NCBI RefSeq assembly: GCF_035825295.1
Contig: NZ_JAYMGI010000002.1
Coordinates: forward strand, 4,593,001 to 4,657,000
Direction of reading: 5' to 3'
Length of the DNA stretch: 64,000 bases
DNA from: Actinacidiphila sp. DG2A-62
GTDB taxonomy: Bacteria; Actinomycetota; Actinomycetes; Streptomycetales; Streptomycetaceae
Below the pieces are notes generated by a model. It had not been told where the DNA came from, made no database searches, and saw only the letters and a program-made list of their open reading frames with translations. The translations under genes and the position numbers were made by a program. Below are positions 50,458-59,536 of the stretch, piece after piece (within the stretch, counting starts at the first letter, position 1; every line of letters starts with the position of its first letter).

Positions 50458-50805
50458 ATGGACGATCACGGGGACGATTTCGGCCGGTGGGACGCGGACC
50501 GCGGCGCCGGTGCCGTGCAGCGCACCGAGGAGGAGTGGGCCAGGGTCGCGGGATACATCAGGCACGCGGCGAACAAGGTCGGGCCGACGCTGCCGCTCTG
50601 CCTTCCCGGGGAACCGCAGGAGTGCGGCCGGAGCGCCCAGCAGCATGTCCTGGCGTGGTCGGCCCACCTCAAAGCCGTGGCCCATCACCTGATCGAACAG
50701 GCCGCACCCAGCGAGGCGCGGGCGGCACACGTCGCCGGTCCCCTCTACCAGCGGCGGCTGGCCGAGCTTCGCGCGCAGGACGTTCTCCTGCCCGCCCGGC
50801 GCTGA
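50458..50805 (+). CDS. Hypothetical protein of the radical SAM operon
   Basis: A 115-aa acidic helical protein starting at ATG 50458 with AGGAGA 7 nt upstream. Visible parts are RTEEEWARVAGYIRHAANKV, two Cys (PLCLPGEPQECG) and HVLAWSAHLKAVAHHLIEQA. No known family is recognised. Its position 29 nt behind the radical SAM gene suggests a partner, perhaps for substrate binding. No membrane segment or signal is present. Confidence 0.65.
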   Translation: MDDHGDDFGRWDADRGAGAVQRTEEEWARVAGYIRHAANKVGPTLPLCLPGEPQECGRSAQQHVLAWSAHLKAVAHHLIEQAAPSEARAAHVAGPLYQRRLAELRAQDVLLPARR

Positions 50806-50911
50806 CCAGCGCGCCTCCGGTCCTACGAGTCCCGCCTACCGTGACCGCGAGCCGCTGCGGGACACCTCCCTCGTCGTCGCCCGCGACGACGAGGGCTCGC
50901 CGCGGCGTTCC

Positions 50912-51366
50912 TCACCCCCACCAGGCGCTGCAGTAGGACACCCCGGAGTACAGGTGGATGGGCACGCCCGCCCGGTGCAGGCAGATCCGCGCGGACACCT
51001 TCTTGGCGTGGCTGTAGTTCCTGTTGAACGTCGTGTTGCTGATCGTCACCCGGGACCAGCCGCCGAGCGTGCCGTCGACCCTGAACACCCCTTCATCACG
51101 CCCTGGTAGTAGCCGTGGCCGACCGCCGTGTAGGTGTGGGTGATGTCGGTGTACCCGTTGTGTCCCCCGGACACCTGCGTCCAGAGCCTGGTCTTGTGGG
51201 TGACGGACGAGGCGGCCTGCGAGGCGGCCTGCGAGGCCGCCTGCGAGGCCGCCGGCGAGTCCCGGTGAGCGGTGGAGGCTCCCGCGTCGGTGGCCCCACC
51301 CACCATGAGGCCGCCGCTGAGTGCGAGTGCCGACGCGGCGAGCGCGAAGGCCCTGTGAGCGTTCAT
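50912..51366 (-). pseudogene. Small secreted protein with one frameshift
   Basis: ATG 51366 begins a signal peptide (FALAASALALSGGLMVGGA) and an Ala/Ser/Gln repeat (AASQAASQAASQ), then HTYTAVGHGYYQGVMKG. The frame then stops early. Adding one G to the GGGG run at about 51090-51095 continues VFRVDGTLGGWSRVTISN to GVSYCSAWWG and a stop at 50912, giving 151 aa with two Cys. The restored end is clearly protein-like. No family is recognised. Probably a homopolymer error. Confidence 0.72.
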
Positions 51367-51606
51367 GTGCCGTTCCTTCCCCGTGGGTTCCGCGTGAGGG
51401 TGTTGTCGCGGCGCATGCCCTGCGCCGCGGAACAGAGTCTTCGCCTGAAGCACGTGCGATGCCTTGGCTGGGCGCGCCGACGTCTTGGCAGCGCGTGCCG
51501 GACCGGCCGCCGGCGAGGGTCCCCGCGCCGTGCGGACCGGTGTTTTGTCCGAATACGCCCTTCTCGTGGTGTCCTGGGTCGAAGAGAGCGGAGGTGATCG
51601 GACGGA

Positions 51607-51650
51607 CCGGTGAGGAGACGGAACCGGTGAGGAGACGGAACCGGTGAGGA
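51607..51650. repeat. 17-bp tandem repeat, 2.6 copies
   Basis: CCGGTGAGGAGACGGAA is repeated and the last copy runs into the AraC gene start. Each copy carries a GGAG and a GTG, so copy-number change would alter the ribosome-binding site and start. Confidence 0.75.
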
Positions 51651-52660
51651 AGGCGACGGGCCGCATGCTGGAGACCCTGTTCGACAGTCAGGTCCTGCCG
51701 GGACCGGACCGGGTGGAAGCCTGGCGCGAGATCACGGCATGTGCCCTGGTCCCCAACGAGTTCAGTATCGACAGCGCAGCGCGGTTCCGCGCCTCACTGC
51801 GCGCCGCCCAGCTCGGTCCGGCCCAGGTGACGGCCCTGACCTACGCGTCCATGAGGTCGCGTCGGACACCGCGGCTGATCCGGCAGTCCGACCCGGAGAT
51901 GTACGCCGTGGGCCTCATCGTGAGCGGTGAACAGGCCATCGCCCAGGCCCGCAGACACACCCCGCTGAAGCCGAGCGACCTCGTGGTGTACTCCACCTCC
52001 CACCCGTACGAGGCCTTCGTGGACGCCTCGCACAGCACGGCCGGCTCGGTGGTCGTCCAGCTCCCGCGAACCGAGATCCCGCTGCCGCCGAACCGGGTGG
52101 AGCGGCTGCTGGCCTCCCGGCTGTCGGGGCGGGAGGTCACCGGGCGGCTGCTGGCCGGGTTCCTCACCCAGCTGGCCACTGACCAGCAGGGCTCCTGCCG
52201 GCCCGCCGAGCGCCACCGGCTGGGCGGTGTCCTGACCGACCTGATCACCGCGTACCTGGCCTGTCACCTCGACACCGCGGACCCGACCCCCGGGGAGGCC
52301 CGCCGGCACGTGCTGTACCTGGAGGTGCTCGACTTCATCGGCCGGCGCCTGGGCGCCGCCGACCTCTCGCCCGGTGTTGTCGCCGCCGCTCACCACATCT
52401 CGCTGCGCACCCTGCACCGGCTCTTCCACGACCACGGCCAGGGGGACACCGCCGCCTCCTACATCCGCCGCCGGCGGCTGGCGCGTGCCCGGCGCGACCT
52501 GGCCGATCCCTCCCTGGCCGCGCGTCCGGTCCACGCGATCGCCGCCCGCTGGGGGTTCAAGCAGGCGCCCGACTTCACCCGCGCCTTCCGCGCCGCCTAC
52601 GGCACCACGCCCACGGACTACCGGCAGGAACGCCTGCACGGCCAGGGCCGGCGGCCGTGA
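51644..52660 (+). CDS. AraC family transcriptional regulator
   Basis: A 338-aa protein. Residues about 20-200 resemble the AraC_binding_2 domain (FRASLRAAQLGPAQVTALTYA; SDLVVYSTSHPYEA). The C-terminal double HTH is at about 235-335: AAAHHISLRTLHRLFHDHG, YIRRRRLARARRDLADPSL, IAARWGFKQAPDFTRAFRAAYGTTPTDYR. GTG 51644 lies in a 17-bp tandem repeat that supplies GGAG; ATG 51665 is an alternative. Its neighbours give no clear target. Confidence 0.9.
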   Translation: MRKATGRMLETLFDSQVLPGPDRVEAWREITACALVPNEFSIDSAARFRASLRAAQLGPAQVTALTYASMRSRRTPRLIRQSDPEMYAVGLIVSGEQAIAQARRHTPLKPSDLVVYSTSHPYEAFVDASHSTAGSVVVQLPRTEIPLPPNRVERLLASRLSGREVTGRLLAGFLTQLATDQQGSCRPAERHRLGGVLTDLITAYLACHLDTADPTPGEARRHVLYLEVLDFIGRRLGAADLSPGVVAAAHHISLRTLHRLFHDHGQGDTAASYIRRRRLARARRDLADPSLAARPVHAIAARWGFKQAPDFTRAFRAAYGTTPTDYRQERLHGQGRRP

Positions 52661-52688
52661 CATCCCGCGAGGGAGCCCGTCCAAGCCG

Positions 52689-54605
52689 TCACGCCGTCCG
52701 CGGGGGCTCCTTCTCGCCCGTGACGATGTGGTGGATCGTGGCCAGGGGGAGCTTGGGAGTGCCGTCGGAGGTGAGGAGGCCGTTGGTCTCCTGGGCCGTG
52801 TCCTTGAACTGGGTGTAGCAGAAGCCCGCGACGAGCGGGCTGGTGCGCAGGGCGGTGAAGAGGTCGGCGAGCAGGGCCGCGTACTGGGTGTCGGAGCTGG
52901 TGCGGGTGTACGAGAACTCGCCGTCGTCCGCGCGCAGCGACAGACCGCCGAACTCGGTGATCATCAGGGGCGCGTCGCCCGCGGCGTAACGGCGGGTCTG
53001 CGTTCCGGTCAGCGACAGCCGGCGCCCCGCGGGGCCGGGGCCCGCCAACTGCGCGTCGAAACCGGCCGCTTCGCCGTAACGCTCGGTGAGCACCTGCGGG
53101 TCCGAGGTGTAGTCGTGGACGCCGAGGATGTCGCTGTCGGTGTGCTCCCAGCCCTCGTTGGAGACCACGGGACGGCTCGGGTCCACCGCGCGGGTCAGGT
53201 TGGCCAGCGCGATCGAGTAGTGCCGCTGCGCCGGGTCGGTGAGGATGTCGGAGGCGCCCCAGCTCTCGTTGATCGGCACCCAGGTGACGATCGACGGGTG
53301 GCTGCGGTCCCGCCGTACCAGCTCCAGCCACTCGCGGGTCAGCAACTCCACGGCGTGCGCGCTGAATTCGTACGCCGCCCCGGTCTCGCCCCACACCAGC
53401 AGGCCGAGCCGGTCGGCCCAGTACAGGAAGCGCGGGTCCTCCGCCTTCTGGTGCACGCGCACCGCGTTGAAGCCCATCGCCTTGATCAGCTCGACCTCGC
53501 GGCGCAGTTCGCCGGTGTCCCGCGCGGCCAGCAGGGTGTCCGGCCGGTAGCCCTGGTTGAGCACCGAACGCACGTAGTACGGACGCCCGTTGAGCAGGAA
53601 CGCGCCGCTGCCGACGCCCGCGCTGCGGATGCCGACGTAGCTGTCGACGGCGTCGACGACCGCGCCCGCCGACCCGGTGGCCCCCGCCCCCGGCCCCGCG
53701 TCGACGACCGCGCCCGCCGCACCCGCCTCCCGCACGGTCACCCGCGCGTCCAGCAGCGTCGGCCGCTCCGGGCGCCACAGCAGGTCCTCGCGGTCGATGC
53801 CGTTGCCGAGCGCCGGCACCACCACCTCCAGGCGGACCCGCGGCGAGGTCACCACCGCCGAGGTCTCGGCGAGCACCCGCCCGGCCAGGCTGAGCACGAC
53901 CTCCACCGACACCGGCCGCTGCGGGCCGCGCGCGAGGGTCACCTCGGCCAGCACGCCGCGCGCCGGGTCCGGCGTCCAGGCCAGCTCGGCGATGTGCAGC
54001 TCCGGCACCGTCTCGGCCCACACGCTCTGCCAGATGCCGGTGGTCCGCTCGTACCAGACCGCGTGCGGCCGCTCCTGCCAGTCCTGCTTGCCGCGCGGCT
54101 GCGCGAGGTCGGCCGGGTCGTCCTCGGCGCGCACGACCAGGACGTGCTCCGGCGCGCCGGGGCGCAGCGCGTCCGTCACGTCCGCGGTGAACGGGCTCTG
54201 GCCGCCGACGTGTTCGGCCACCAGGCGGCCGTCCAGCCAGACCCGGGCGCGGTGGTCGACCGCGCCGAAGTGGACCAGCGAACGCTCGCCGGCGCCGGGC
54301 GCGAGCACCGCGTGCGGGACGCGCAGCCGGTACCAGACCACCCGGTGCGGCGCCGTCTCCCCGATCCCGGAGGCGGGCGCCTCCGGCGGGAACGGCACGG
54401 TGATCCGCCGGTCGAACGGGTCCCCGGCAACGGTTCCGGCCGAAGCCGCCTCGCCCCCGGCTTCCGCCCCGCCCGCGAACCACCCCTCGCGCTCACCCGC
54501 GTCCGCGTCGTCGTATCCGAAGTCCCAGACGCCGTCGAGGCTGTGCCACCGCTCCCGGTGCAGCATCGGCCGCGGGTACGACCCGTCCTGCTGGCTCGCG
54601 CCCAT
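52689..54605 (-). CDS. Glycoside hydrolase family 2 enzyme
   Basis: A 638-aa GH2 enzyme with sugar-binding jelly roll (about 20-180; YPRPMLHRERWHSLDGVWDF), Ig-like domain, and TIM barrel from about 290. Acid/base Glu is in TWVPINESWG and the nucleophile Glu in MITEFGGLS, so it is likely active as a beta-glucuronidase/galactosidase-type hydrolase. There is no signal peptide, so it acts in the cytoplasm. ATG 54605 has AGGAGGAGGG upstream. It diverges from the LacI gene and very likely degrades the sugar imported by the ABC system downstream. Confidence 0.92.
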   Translation of the reverse strand: MGASQQDGSYPRPMLHRERWHSLDGVWDFGYDDADAGEREGWFAGGAEAGGEAASAGTVAGDPFDRRITVPFPPEAPASGIGETAPHRVVWYRLRVPHAVLAPGAGERSLVHFGAVDHRARVWLDGRLVAEHVGGQSPFTADVTDALRPGAPEHVLVVRAEDDPADLAQPRGKQDWQERPHAVWYERTTGIWQSVWAETVPELHIAELAWTPDPARGVLAEVTLARGPQRPVSVEVVLSLAGRVLAETSAVVTSPRVRLEVVVPALGNGIDREDLLWRPERPTLLDARVTVREAGAAGAVVDAGPGAGATGSAGAVVDAVDSYVGIRSAGVGSGAFLLNGRPYYVRSVLNQGYRPDTLLAARDTGELRREVELIKAMGFNAVRVHQKAEDPRFLYWADRLGLLVWGETGAAYEFSAHAVELLTREWLELVRRDRSHPSIVTWVPINESWGASDILTDPAQRHYSIALANLTRAVDPSRPVVSNEGWEHTDSDILGVHDYTSDPQVLTERYGEAAGFDAQLAGPGPAGRRLSLTGTQTRRYAAGDAPLMITEFGGLSLRADDGEFSYTRTSSDTQYAALLADLFTALRTSPLVAGFCYTQFKDTAQETNGLLTSDGTPKLPLATIHHIVTGEKEPPRTA

Positions 54606-54992
54606 GTGTCCCTCCTCCTGCCGCACCGGCAGCCGCCGGCCCGTCCGTTTCGCCTATGAGGTCGCCTGTGAAGTCCCACGAGCCCGCGCCAGGACGGCCT
54701 GTACACGACCGGCACCCGCGCCCGTCCGCAGCCCGTCCGCGCACCGGCCCGCAGCCCGTCCGCAGCCCGCGCCCGTCCGCAGCCCGCGCCCGGCCCACCG
54801 GGCCCGCGCCCGCGTCAGGGCACGCCGAACCGCCCGCCGAACCGCCGCCGGGCCGTGCCGCCCCCGGCCCGGACACCGCGCCGTACTAGGATGAGCCGCT
54901 GCTCGTGATGATCGGCCCGTTCATGATGAGTGATTGTTTGCAACGATGCAAGGACGGGTTCCGCGAGCGCGCGACGGGAGGAGGGGGACGCC
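54606..54992. other. Divergent GH2-LacI region with short repeats
   Basis: About 54717-54800 consists of CCCGTCCGCAGCCCG-like direct repeats. The LacI operator is at 54938. No gene was found in the 387 nt. Confidence 0.5.
54938..54951. promoter_or_regulatory. LacI-type operator 1
   Basis: TTGCAACGATGCAA, a near-perfect palindrome 42 nt upstream of the LacI gene. It is the exact reverse complement of the site at 56258. Confidence 0.7.
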
Positions 54993-56102
54993 ATGGCCAG
55001 GGTGCGGATGCGCGACGTCGCCGAGCACGCCGGCGTCTCGGTGCGGACCGTGTCCAACGTGGTCAGCGGCTACACCCATGTGAGCCCGGCCACCCGGGCG
55101 CGGGTGCAGCGCTCGCTGGACGAGCTGGGCTACCGGATGGACTACCTGGCCCGCGGCCTGCGCTCCGGCCGCACCGGCTTCGTCGCGCTGGCCGTGCCCT
55201 TCCTCGCCGAGCCGTACTTCGCCGAGCTCGCCCAGGCCGTGGTCAAGGCCGCCGCGCGGCGCGGCATCACGGTGCTGGTGGAGTCCACCGGCGGCGACAG
55301 CGAGGTGGAGCGGCGCATCCTGTCCGGCGGCCTGACCAACGTCGCCGACGGCGTGCTGCTCAGCGCGCTGACCCTGCCCTCCGACGCGGCCGTGTCCGTG
55401 CCCGACTTCCCGCTGGTGCTGCTCGGCGAGCACAGCGTGGGCGACGGCTTCCCGCGGGTCGGCATCGACAACGTGGCCGCCGCGCGCACCGCGGTCGAGC
55501 ACCTGCTGGAGCAGGGCTGCCGCCGCATCGTCGCGCTCGGCCGCAACGGCAGCGAGAACGGCCGGCAGCGCACCGAGGGCTACCGCCAGGCGCTGGCCGC
55601 GGCGGGGGTGCGCAAGGTCAACTGGCTGGTCGTCCCGGTCGACGACTGGACCAGGAAGCAGGGCTACGAGGCGGTGCGGCAACTGCTCGACGGCAGCGGG
55701 CCGCTGCCCGACGGGATCTTCGCGTTCAACGACGCGCTGGCCATCGGCGCGCTGCGGGCGCTGGACGCCTCGGGCGTGCGGGTGCCGCAGGAGGTCGCGG
55801 TGGCCTCGGTGGACGACGTCCAGGAAGCGGCGTACGCGCACCCGCCGCTTACCTCGATCGCACCGGACCTCGACGTGATCGCCGAACGCGCGCTGACGCT
55901 GCTGGACCAGCAGGCCGGCGCCGCGGACCGGCTCCCGGACGCGCCCGCCGACGCCCCGGACGCGCCCCACGCCCCGGCCGGCCCCGAACCCGCCCCCGAG
56001 CCGACCCCCTTCCGGCTCGTCGTACGCGAGTCCTCCCGCCGCCTGGACCTCGCCGACCAGCCGCAGCGCGCCAGCCAGCCGCAGCGCGCCGGCCAGCCGT
56101 AA
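54993..56102 (+). CDS. LacI family transcriptional regulator
   Basis: A 369-aa regulator. The HTH and hinge (about 3-60) read VRMRDVAEHAGVSVRTVSNVVSG. The periplasmic-binding-protein-like sensor (about 65-330) has LALAVPFLAEPYFAELA and GIFAFNDALAIGALRAL, VASVDDV. ATG 54993 has GGAGGAGGG upstream. The C-terminal 45 residues are Pro/Ala-rich. Matching operators lie in front of this gene and of the ABC genes, so it should repress itself and the uptake genes until its sugar ligand is present. Confidence 0.93.
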   Translation: MARVRMRDVAEHAGVSVRTVSNVVSGYTHVSPATRARVQRSLDELGYRMDYLARGLRSGRTGFVALAVPFLAEPYFAELAQAVVKAAARRGITVLVESTGGDSEVERRILSGGLTNVADGVLLSALTLPSDAAVSVPDFPLVLLGEHSVGDGFPRVGIDNVAAARTAVEHLLEQGCRRIVALGRNGSENGRQRTEGYRQALAAAGVRKVNWLVVPVDDWTRKQGYEAVRQLLDGSGPLPDGIFAFNDALAIGALRALDASGVRVPQEVAVASVDDVQEAAYAHPPLTSIAPDLDVIAERALTLLDQQAGAADRLPDAPADAPDAPHAPAGPEPAPEPTPFRLVVRESSRRLDLADQPQRASQPQRAGQP

Positions 56103-56257
56103 CGCGCCCGCAAGCGCCGCGCCCCCTGCGCCCGGCCGCCGCCCTGCCGTCGCGCGCCCGCCCGCCACCCGGCCCCGCGCGGCCCCGCGCCGCTCCGCGA
56201 GCGCCCCTGGAGGCGCCGCGCACCCCACCCGTTTCCCCCCGGGTTCCGCCCCGGCTA

Positions 56258-56271
56258 TTGCATCGTTGCAA
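56258..56271. promoter_or_regulatory. LacI-type operator 2
   Basis: TTGCATCGTTGCAA, upstream of the ABC binding-protein gene, identical in reverse complement to operator 1. Confidence 0.7.
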
Positions 56272-56300
56272 ATCGTATGCGAGGGTTCCGGCCATCCGGT

Positions 56301-56314
56301 TCACAACGATGTAA
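56301..56314. promoter_or_regulatory. Weaker LacI-type operator 3
   Basis: TCACAACGATGTAA matches operator 1 at 11 of 14 positions and lies 43 bp (start to start) after operator 2, about four helical turns, which would favour cooperative or looped binding. Confidence 0.4.
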
Positions 56315-56330
56315 CGGGGTGAATGCCTCC

Positions 56331-57671
56331 ATGAGCGGAGCGATGGCGCGCCGGCGGTTCCTCGGCCTCGGCGCCGGCGCGGTGCTGGGCGCCGGGCTGG
56401 CGGCGTGCTCCTCCCCGCTGGCCAGCGGCCTGGCCGGCGCGCAGCCGGACACCGCCGACGTGATCTTCTGGAACCTCTTCACCGGCGGCGACGGCGCCAA
56501 CATGGTGCTGATGGAGCAGGACTTCCGAAAGTCCCACCCCGGCGTCAGCGTCGAGGCGACCATCCTGAGCTGGGGAAACCCGTACTACACCAAGCTCGCG
56601 CTGGCCACCGCGAGCGGTACGCCGCCGGACGTCGGCATCTCGCACCTGTCGCGGCTGCCGCTGCTGGCCGCGGCCGGCCTGCTGACCCCGGTCTCCGAGA
56701 CCGGCCTGGCCGACCTCGGCGTGACGCCCGACCGCTTCACCCCCGCCGCCTGGCAGAAGGCGACCGTCGGCGGCACCACGTACGCGGTGCCGCTGGACAC
56801 CCACCCCTTCGTGCTCTTCTACAACGTGGACCTGGCCCGCAAGGCCGGCCTGCTCAACGCCGCGGGCGACGGCCTGAAGCCGATGCGGAACGCCGCGGAC
56901 TTCACCGACGCGGTCCGGGCGATGAAGGACGCCAGCGGCCGGTACGGCGCGGTCATGTCGATCACCGCCGACCCGGCCACCGCGTGGCGCTACTTCAGCA
57001 TGGTGTACTCGGGGCTGGCCGGCCCGGTGGTCACCGACTCGGGCACGAAAATCTCGGTCGACGACGCGGCGATGCAGGAGGCGTTCGCGTTCCTGCAGAG
57101 CCTGACCAAGGGCGGCCTGATGCCCAGCGTGCTCAACGGCTCCGGCGCCAACGCCCTGTTCAGCACCGGCAAGGCGGGCTTCCTCTTCGACGGCGAGTGG
57201 CAGATCCCGTCCTACCGGCTGGTCAAGGACTTCCACTTCAACGTGGTGCCGTTCCCCGCGCTGCTCGGCCCCAAGCCGGTGGCGTACGCGGACTCGCACG
57301 CGCTGGTGATCCCGCACAACCCGAACCGCTCGGCGGGCCGCACCCGGCACGCCGCGCAGTTCGTCAAGAGCCTGCTGGACGACAGCGCGGTGTGGGCGCA
57401 CGGCGGCCACGTGCCTGCCTGGCTGCCCACCCAGCGCAGCACGGCGTTCCTCGACCAGTCGCCGCAACGCAACTACGTCCAGGCCGCGTTCACCGCGCAG
57501 TACGACCCGCCGGCCTGGTACACCGGCGCCGGCTCGGACTTCCAGAACACCGTGGGCGCCACGATCATCGAGGCGCTGTCCGGGCGGACGAGCCCGAAGA
57601 AGGCGACCGCGGCGATGCGCGCGGACCTCAAGCGGTACACCACGGCCCGACCGCCGGTCACGATGAAGTAG
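56331..57671 (+). CDS. ABC sugar transporter, substrate-binding lipoprotein
   Basis: A 446-aa family-1 solute-binding protein. The signal ARRRFLGLGAGAVLGAGLAAC combines a Tat-like RRRFL with a lipobox (shown in part; Cys about 27). Then FWNLFTGGDGANMVLMEQDF and WGNPYYTKLALATASGTPPDV are the usual sugar-binding motifs, with YAVPLDTHPFVLFYNVDLARKAGL further on. ATG 56331 is taken as the start. It delivers an oligo- or monosaccharide to the permeases encoded next, 14 nt downstream. Confidence 0.92.
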   Translation: MSGAMARRRFLGLGAGAVLGAGLAACSSPLASGLAGAQPDTADVIFWNLFTGGDGANMVLMEQDFRKSHPGVSVEATILSWGNPYYTKLALATASGTPPDVGISHLSRLPLLAAAGLLTPVSETGLADLGVTPDRFTPAAWQKATVGGTTYAVPLDTHPFVLFYNVDLARKAGLLNAAGDGLKPMRNAADFTDAVRAMKDASGRYGAVMSITADPATAWRYFSMVYSGLAGPVVTDSGTKISVDDAAMQEAFAFLQSLTKGGLMPSVLNGSGANALFSTGKAGFLFDGEWQIPSYRLVKDFHFNVVPFPALLGPKPVAYADSHALVIPHNPNRSAGRTRHAAQFVKSLLDDSAVWAHGGHVPAWLPTQRSTAFLDQSPQRNYVQAAFTAQYDPPAWYTGAGSDFQNTVGATIIEALSGRTSPKKATAAMRADLKRYTTARPPVTMK

Positions 57672-57685
57672 GAGGCTGACCCGCC

Positions 57686-58633
57686 ATGACGACCGTCGCC
57701 GCGACGCGGCCGGCCCCCGAACCCCTCGCCCCGGCCGCCGCGTCCGCGCCCCCGCCGGGCTCCGAGCGCCGGGCCGGGCTGCTGCTGAGCGCCCCTTTCC
57801 TGATCGTCTACCTGCTCTTCCTGGTCGGCCCGCTGGCGGTCGGCATCGTGCTGAGCTTCTTCAACACCACCACCGTCAAGAGCGGCCTGGGCGGCTGGGT
57901 GGGGGTGTCGAACTACTCCAAGGTGCTCCAGGACAGCCTGTTCTGGGACGCGATGTGGCACTCGGTGCTGTTCACGCTGTTCACCACGCCGCCGCTGGTG
58001 GTCCTGGCGCTGGCCGCCGCGGTGCTGGCGCACCGCATGCCGCGCGGCCGGGTGTTCTACCGGGTGGCGTTCTTCGCGCCCTACGTGGTGCCGTCGTCGG
58101 TCGTCGCGCTGATCTTCCTGTGGATGTACACGCCCCAAGTCGGCCTGATCACCAAGCTGTTCAGCGGCCTTGGGCTGCCGGTGCCGGACTTCCTGGGCAG
58201 CACCTCGGGCGGCTGGACCGCGGTGGTGCTGATGACCCTGTGGTGGACCTTCGGCTTCAACTTCGTGCTCTACACGGCCGCGTTGCAGGACGTGCCGCCG
58301 GACGTCTACGAGGCGGCGGCGATCGACGGCGCCGGCCCGTGGCAGCAGATCCGGCTGATCACCGTGCCGCTGCTGGCGCCGACCACCAGCCTGGTGCTGA
58401 TCCTGCAGATCCTCGCCTCGCTGAAGGTCTTCGACCAGATCTACCTGCTGCTGGGCGGCGGCCCCAACCAGTCCACCCGGCCGGTCATCGAGTACATCTA
58501 CGACACCGGCTTCACCTCCTACCGCGGCGGGTACGGCGCCGCCGCGACCATGGTCTATTTCGTCATCATCGTCGCGGTCTCGGCAGCCTGGTACGGGCTG
58601 CGCCGGTGGCGCGCGACCAGCACCGCGGCCTGA
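57686..58633 (+). CDS. ABC sugar permease (MalF-like)
   Basis: A 315-aa inner-membrane permease with six helices. The EAA loop that meets the ATPase is EAAAIDGAGPWQQIRLITVPLL (about 211-232). The N-terminus is Ala/Pro-rich and cytoplasmic. It pairs with the MalG-like permease 12 nt downstream. No ATPase gene is in the cluster, so a shared MsiK-type ATPase encoded elsewhere is expected. Confidence 0.93.
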   Translation: MTTVAATRPAPEPLAPAAASAPPPGSERRAGLLLSAPFLIVYLLFLVGPLAVGIVLSFFNTTTVKSGLGGWVGVSNYSKVLQDSLFWDAMWHSVLFTLFTTPPLVVLALAAAVLAHRMPRGRVFYRVAFFAPYVVPSSVVALIFLWMYTPQVGLITKLFSGLGLPVPDFLGSTSGGWTAVVLMTLWWTFGFNFVLYTAALQDVPPDVYEAAAIDGAGPWQQIRLITVPLLAPTTSLVLILQILASLKVFDQIYLLLGGGPNQSTRPVIEYIYDTGFTSYRGGYGAAATMVYFVIIVAVSAAWYGLRRWRATSTAA

Positions 58634-58645
58634 GCGGAGACCACC

Positions 58646-59536
58646 GTGACCTCGACGACCCTCTCCACCGACCTGAGCGCCGCCCCTCGCAACCGCGGCG
58701 GCGCGGCGACCCCGGTGAACGGTGCGAAGCTGTTCAACCGGCTGTGCGCGGTGTGCCTGACGCTGTTCGCGCTGATCTGGCTGGTGCCGTTCTTCTGGGC
58801 GCTCGCCACCTCGCTGCGCTCCGACGGCTCGATCACCCAGCACCCGGTGTCGCCGTTCGCCGGCGGCTGGTCGTTCCACGCGTACTCCTACGCCTGGGAC
58901 AACTACCCGATCGGCTGGTGGTACCTGAACAGCCTGCTGATCTCGGTGCTCGCGGTGGTCTTCACCGTCGGCTTCTGCTCGATGGCCGCGTTCGCGCTGG
59001 CGTTCCTGCGCTTCCGCGGCCGCGCCGTGGTGATGGCGCTGGTCACCGCCGGGCTGATGCTGCCCACCGAGGCGCTGGTGCTGCCGCAGTTCATCGAGTA
59101 CCGCTCGATGCACCTGCTCGGCACGTACTGGGCGCTGGTGCTGCCGTCGGTGGCCGCGCCGGTCTCCGTCTTCGTCTTCCACGCGTTCTTCCGCGGCATC
59201 CCCACGCCGCTGATCGAGGCCGCGCGGATCGACGGCGCGAGCTGGTGGCGGGTCTACGCGTCGGTGTGCATGCCGATCAGCCGCCCGGCCGCGGCGACGG
59301 TCGCGATCCTGACGTTCATCAACTCCTGGAACGCCTTCCTGTGGCCGCTGCTGGTGCTGAACCAGACCAAGTCCCAGACGATCCCGGTCGGTCTGTCCTC
59401 GCTGGTCAGCAACAGCAACATCCAGTACGCGGAGGTGATGGCCTCCTCGGTGCTGGGCTTCCTGCCGCTGATCGCCGTCTTCCTTGTCTTCCAGCGGCAG
59501 GTCACGCAGGGCATCGCGACGACCGGCATCAAGTAG
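58646..59536 (+). CDS. ABC sugar permease (MalG-like)
   Basis: A 296-aa permease with six helices and the EAA loop EAARIDGASWWRVYASVCMPISRP (about 191-214). It begins at GTG 58646 with GCGGAGA upstream. It ends with the MalG-like tail VFQRQVTQGIATTGIK. Last gene of the LacI-controlled uptake operon; with GH2 it forms a sugar import and degradation unit. Confidence 0.93.
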   Translation: MTSTTLSTDLSAAPRNRGGAATPVNGAKLFNRLCAVCLTLFALIWLVPFFWALATSLRSDGSITQHPVSPFAGGWSFHAYSYAWDNYPIGWWYLNSLLISVLAVVFTVGFCSMAAFALAFLRFRGRAVVMALVTAGLMLPTEALVLPQFIEYRSMHLLGTYWALVLPSVAAPVSVFVFHAFFRGIPTPLIEAARIDGASWWRVYASVCMPISRPAAATVAILTFINSWNAFLWPLLVLNQTKSQTIPVGLSSLVSNSNIQYAEVMASSVLGFLPLIAVFLVFQRQVTQGIATTGIK

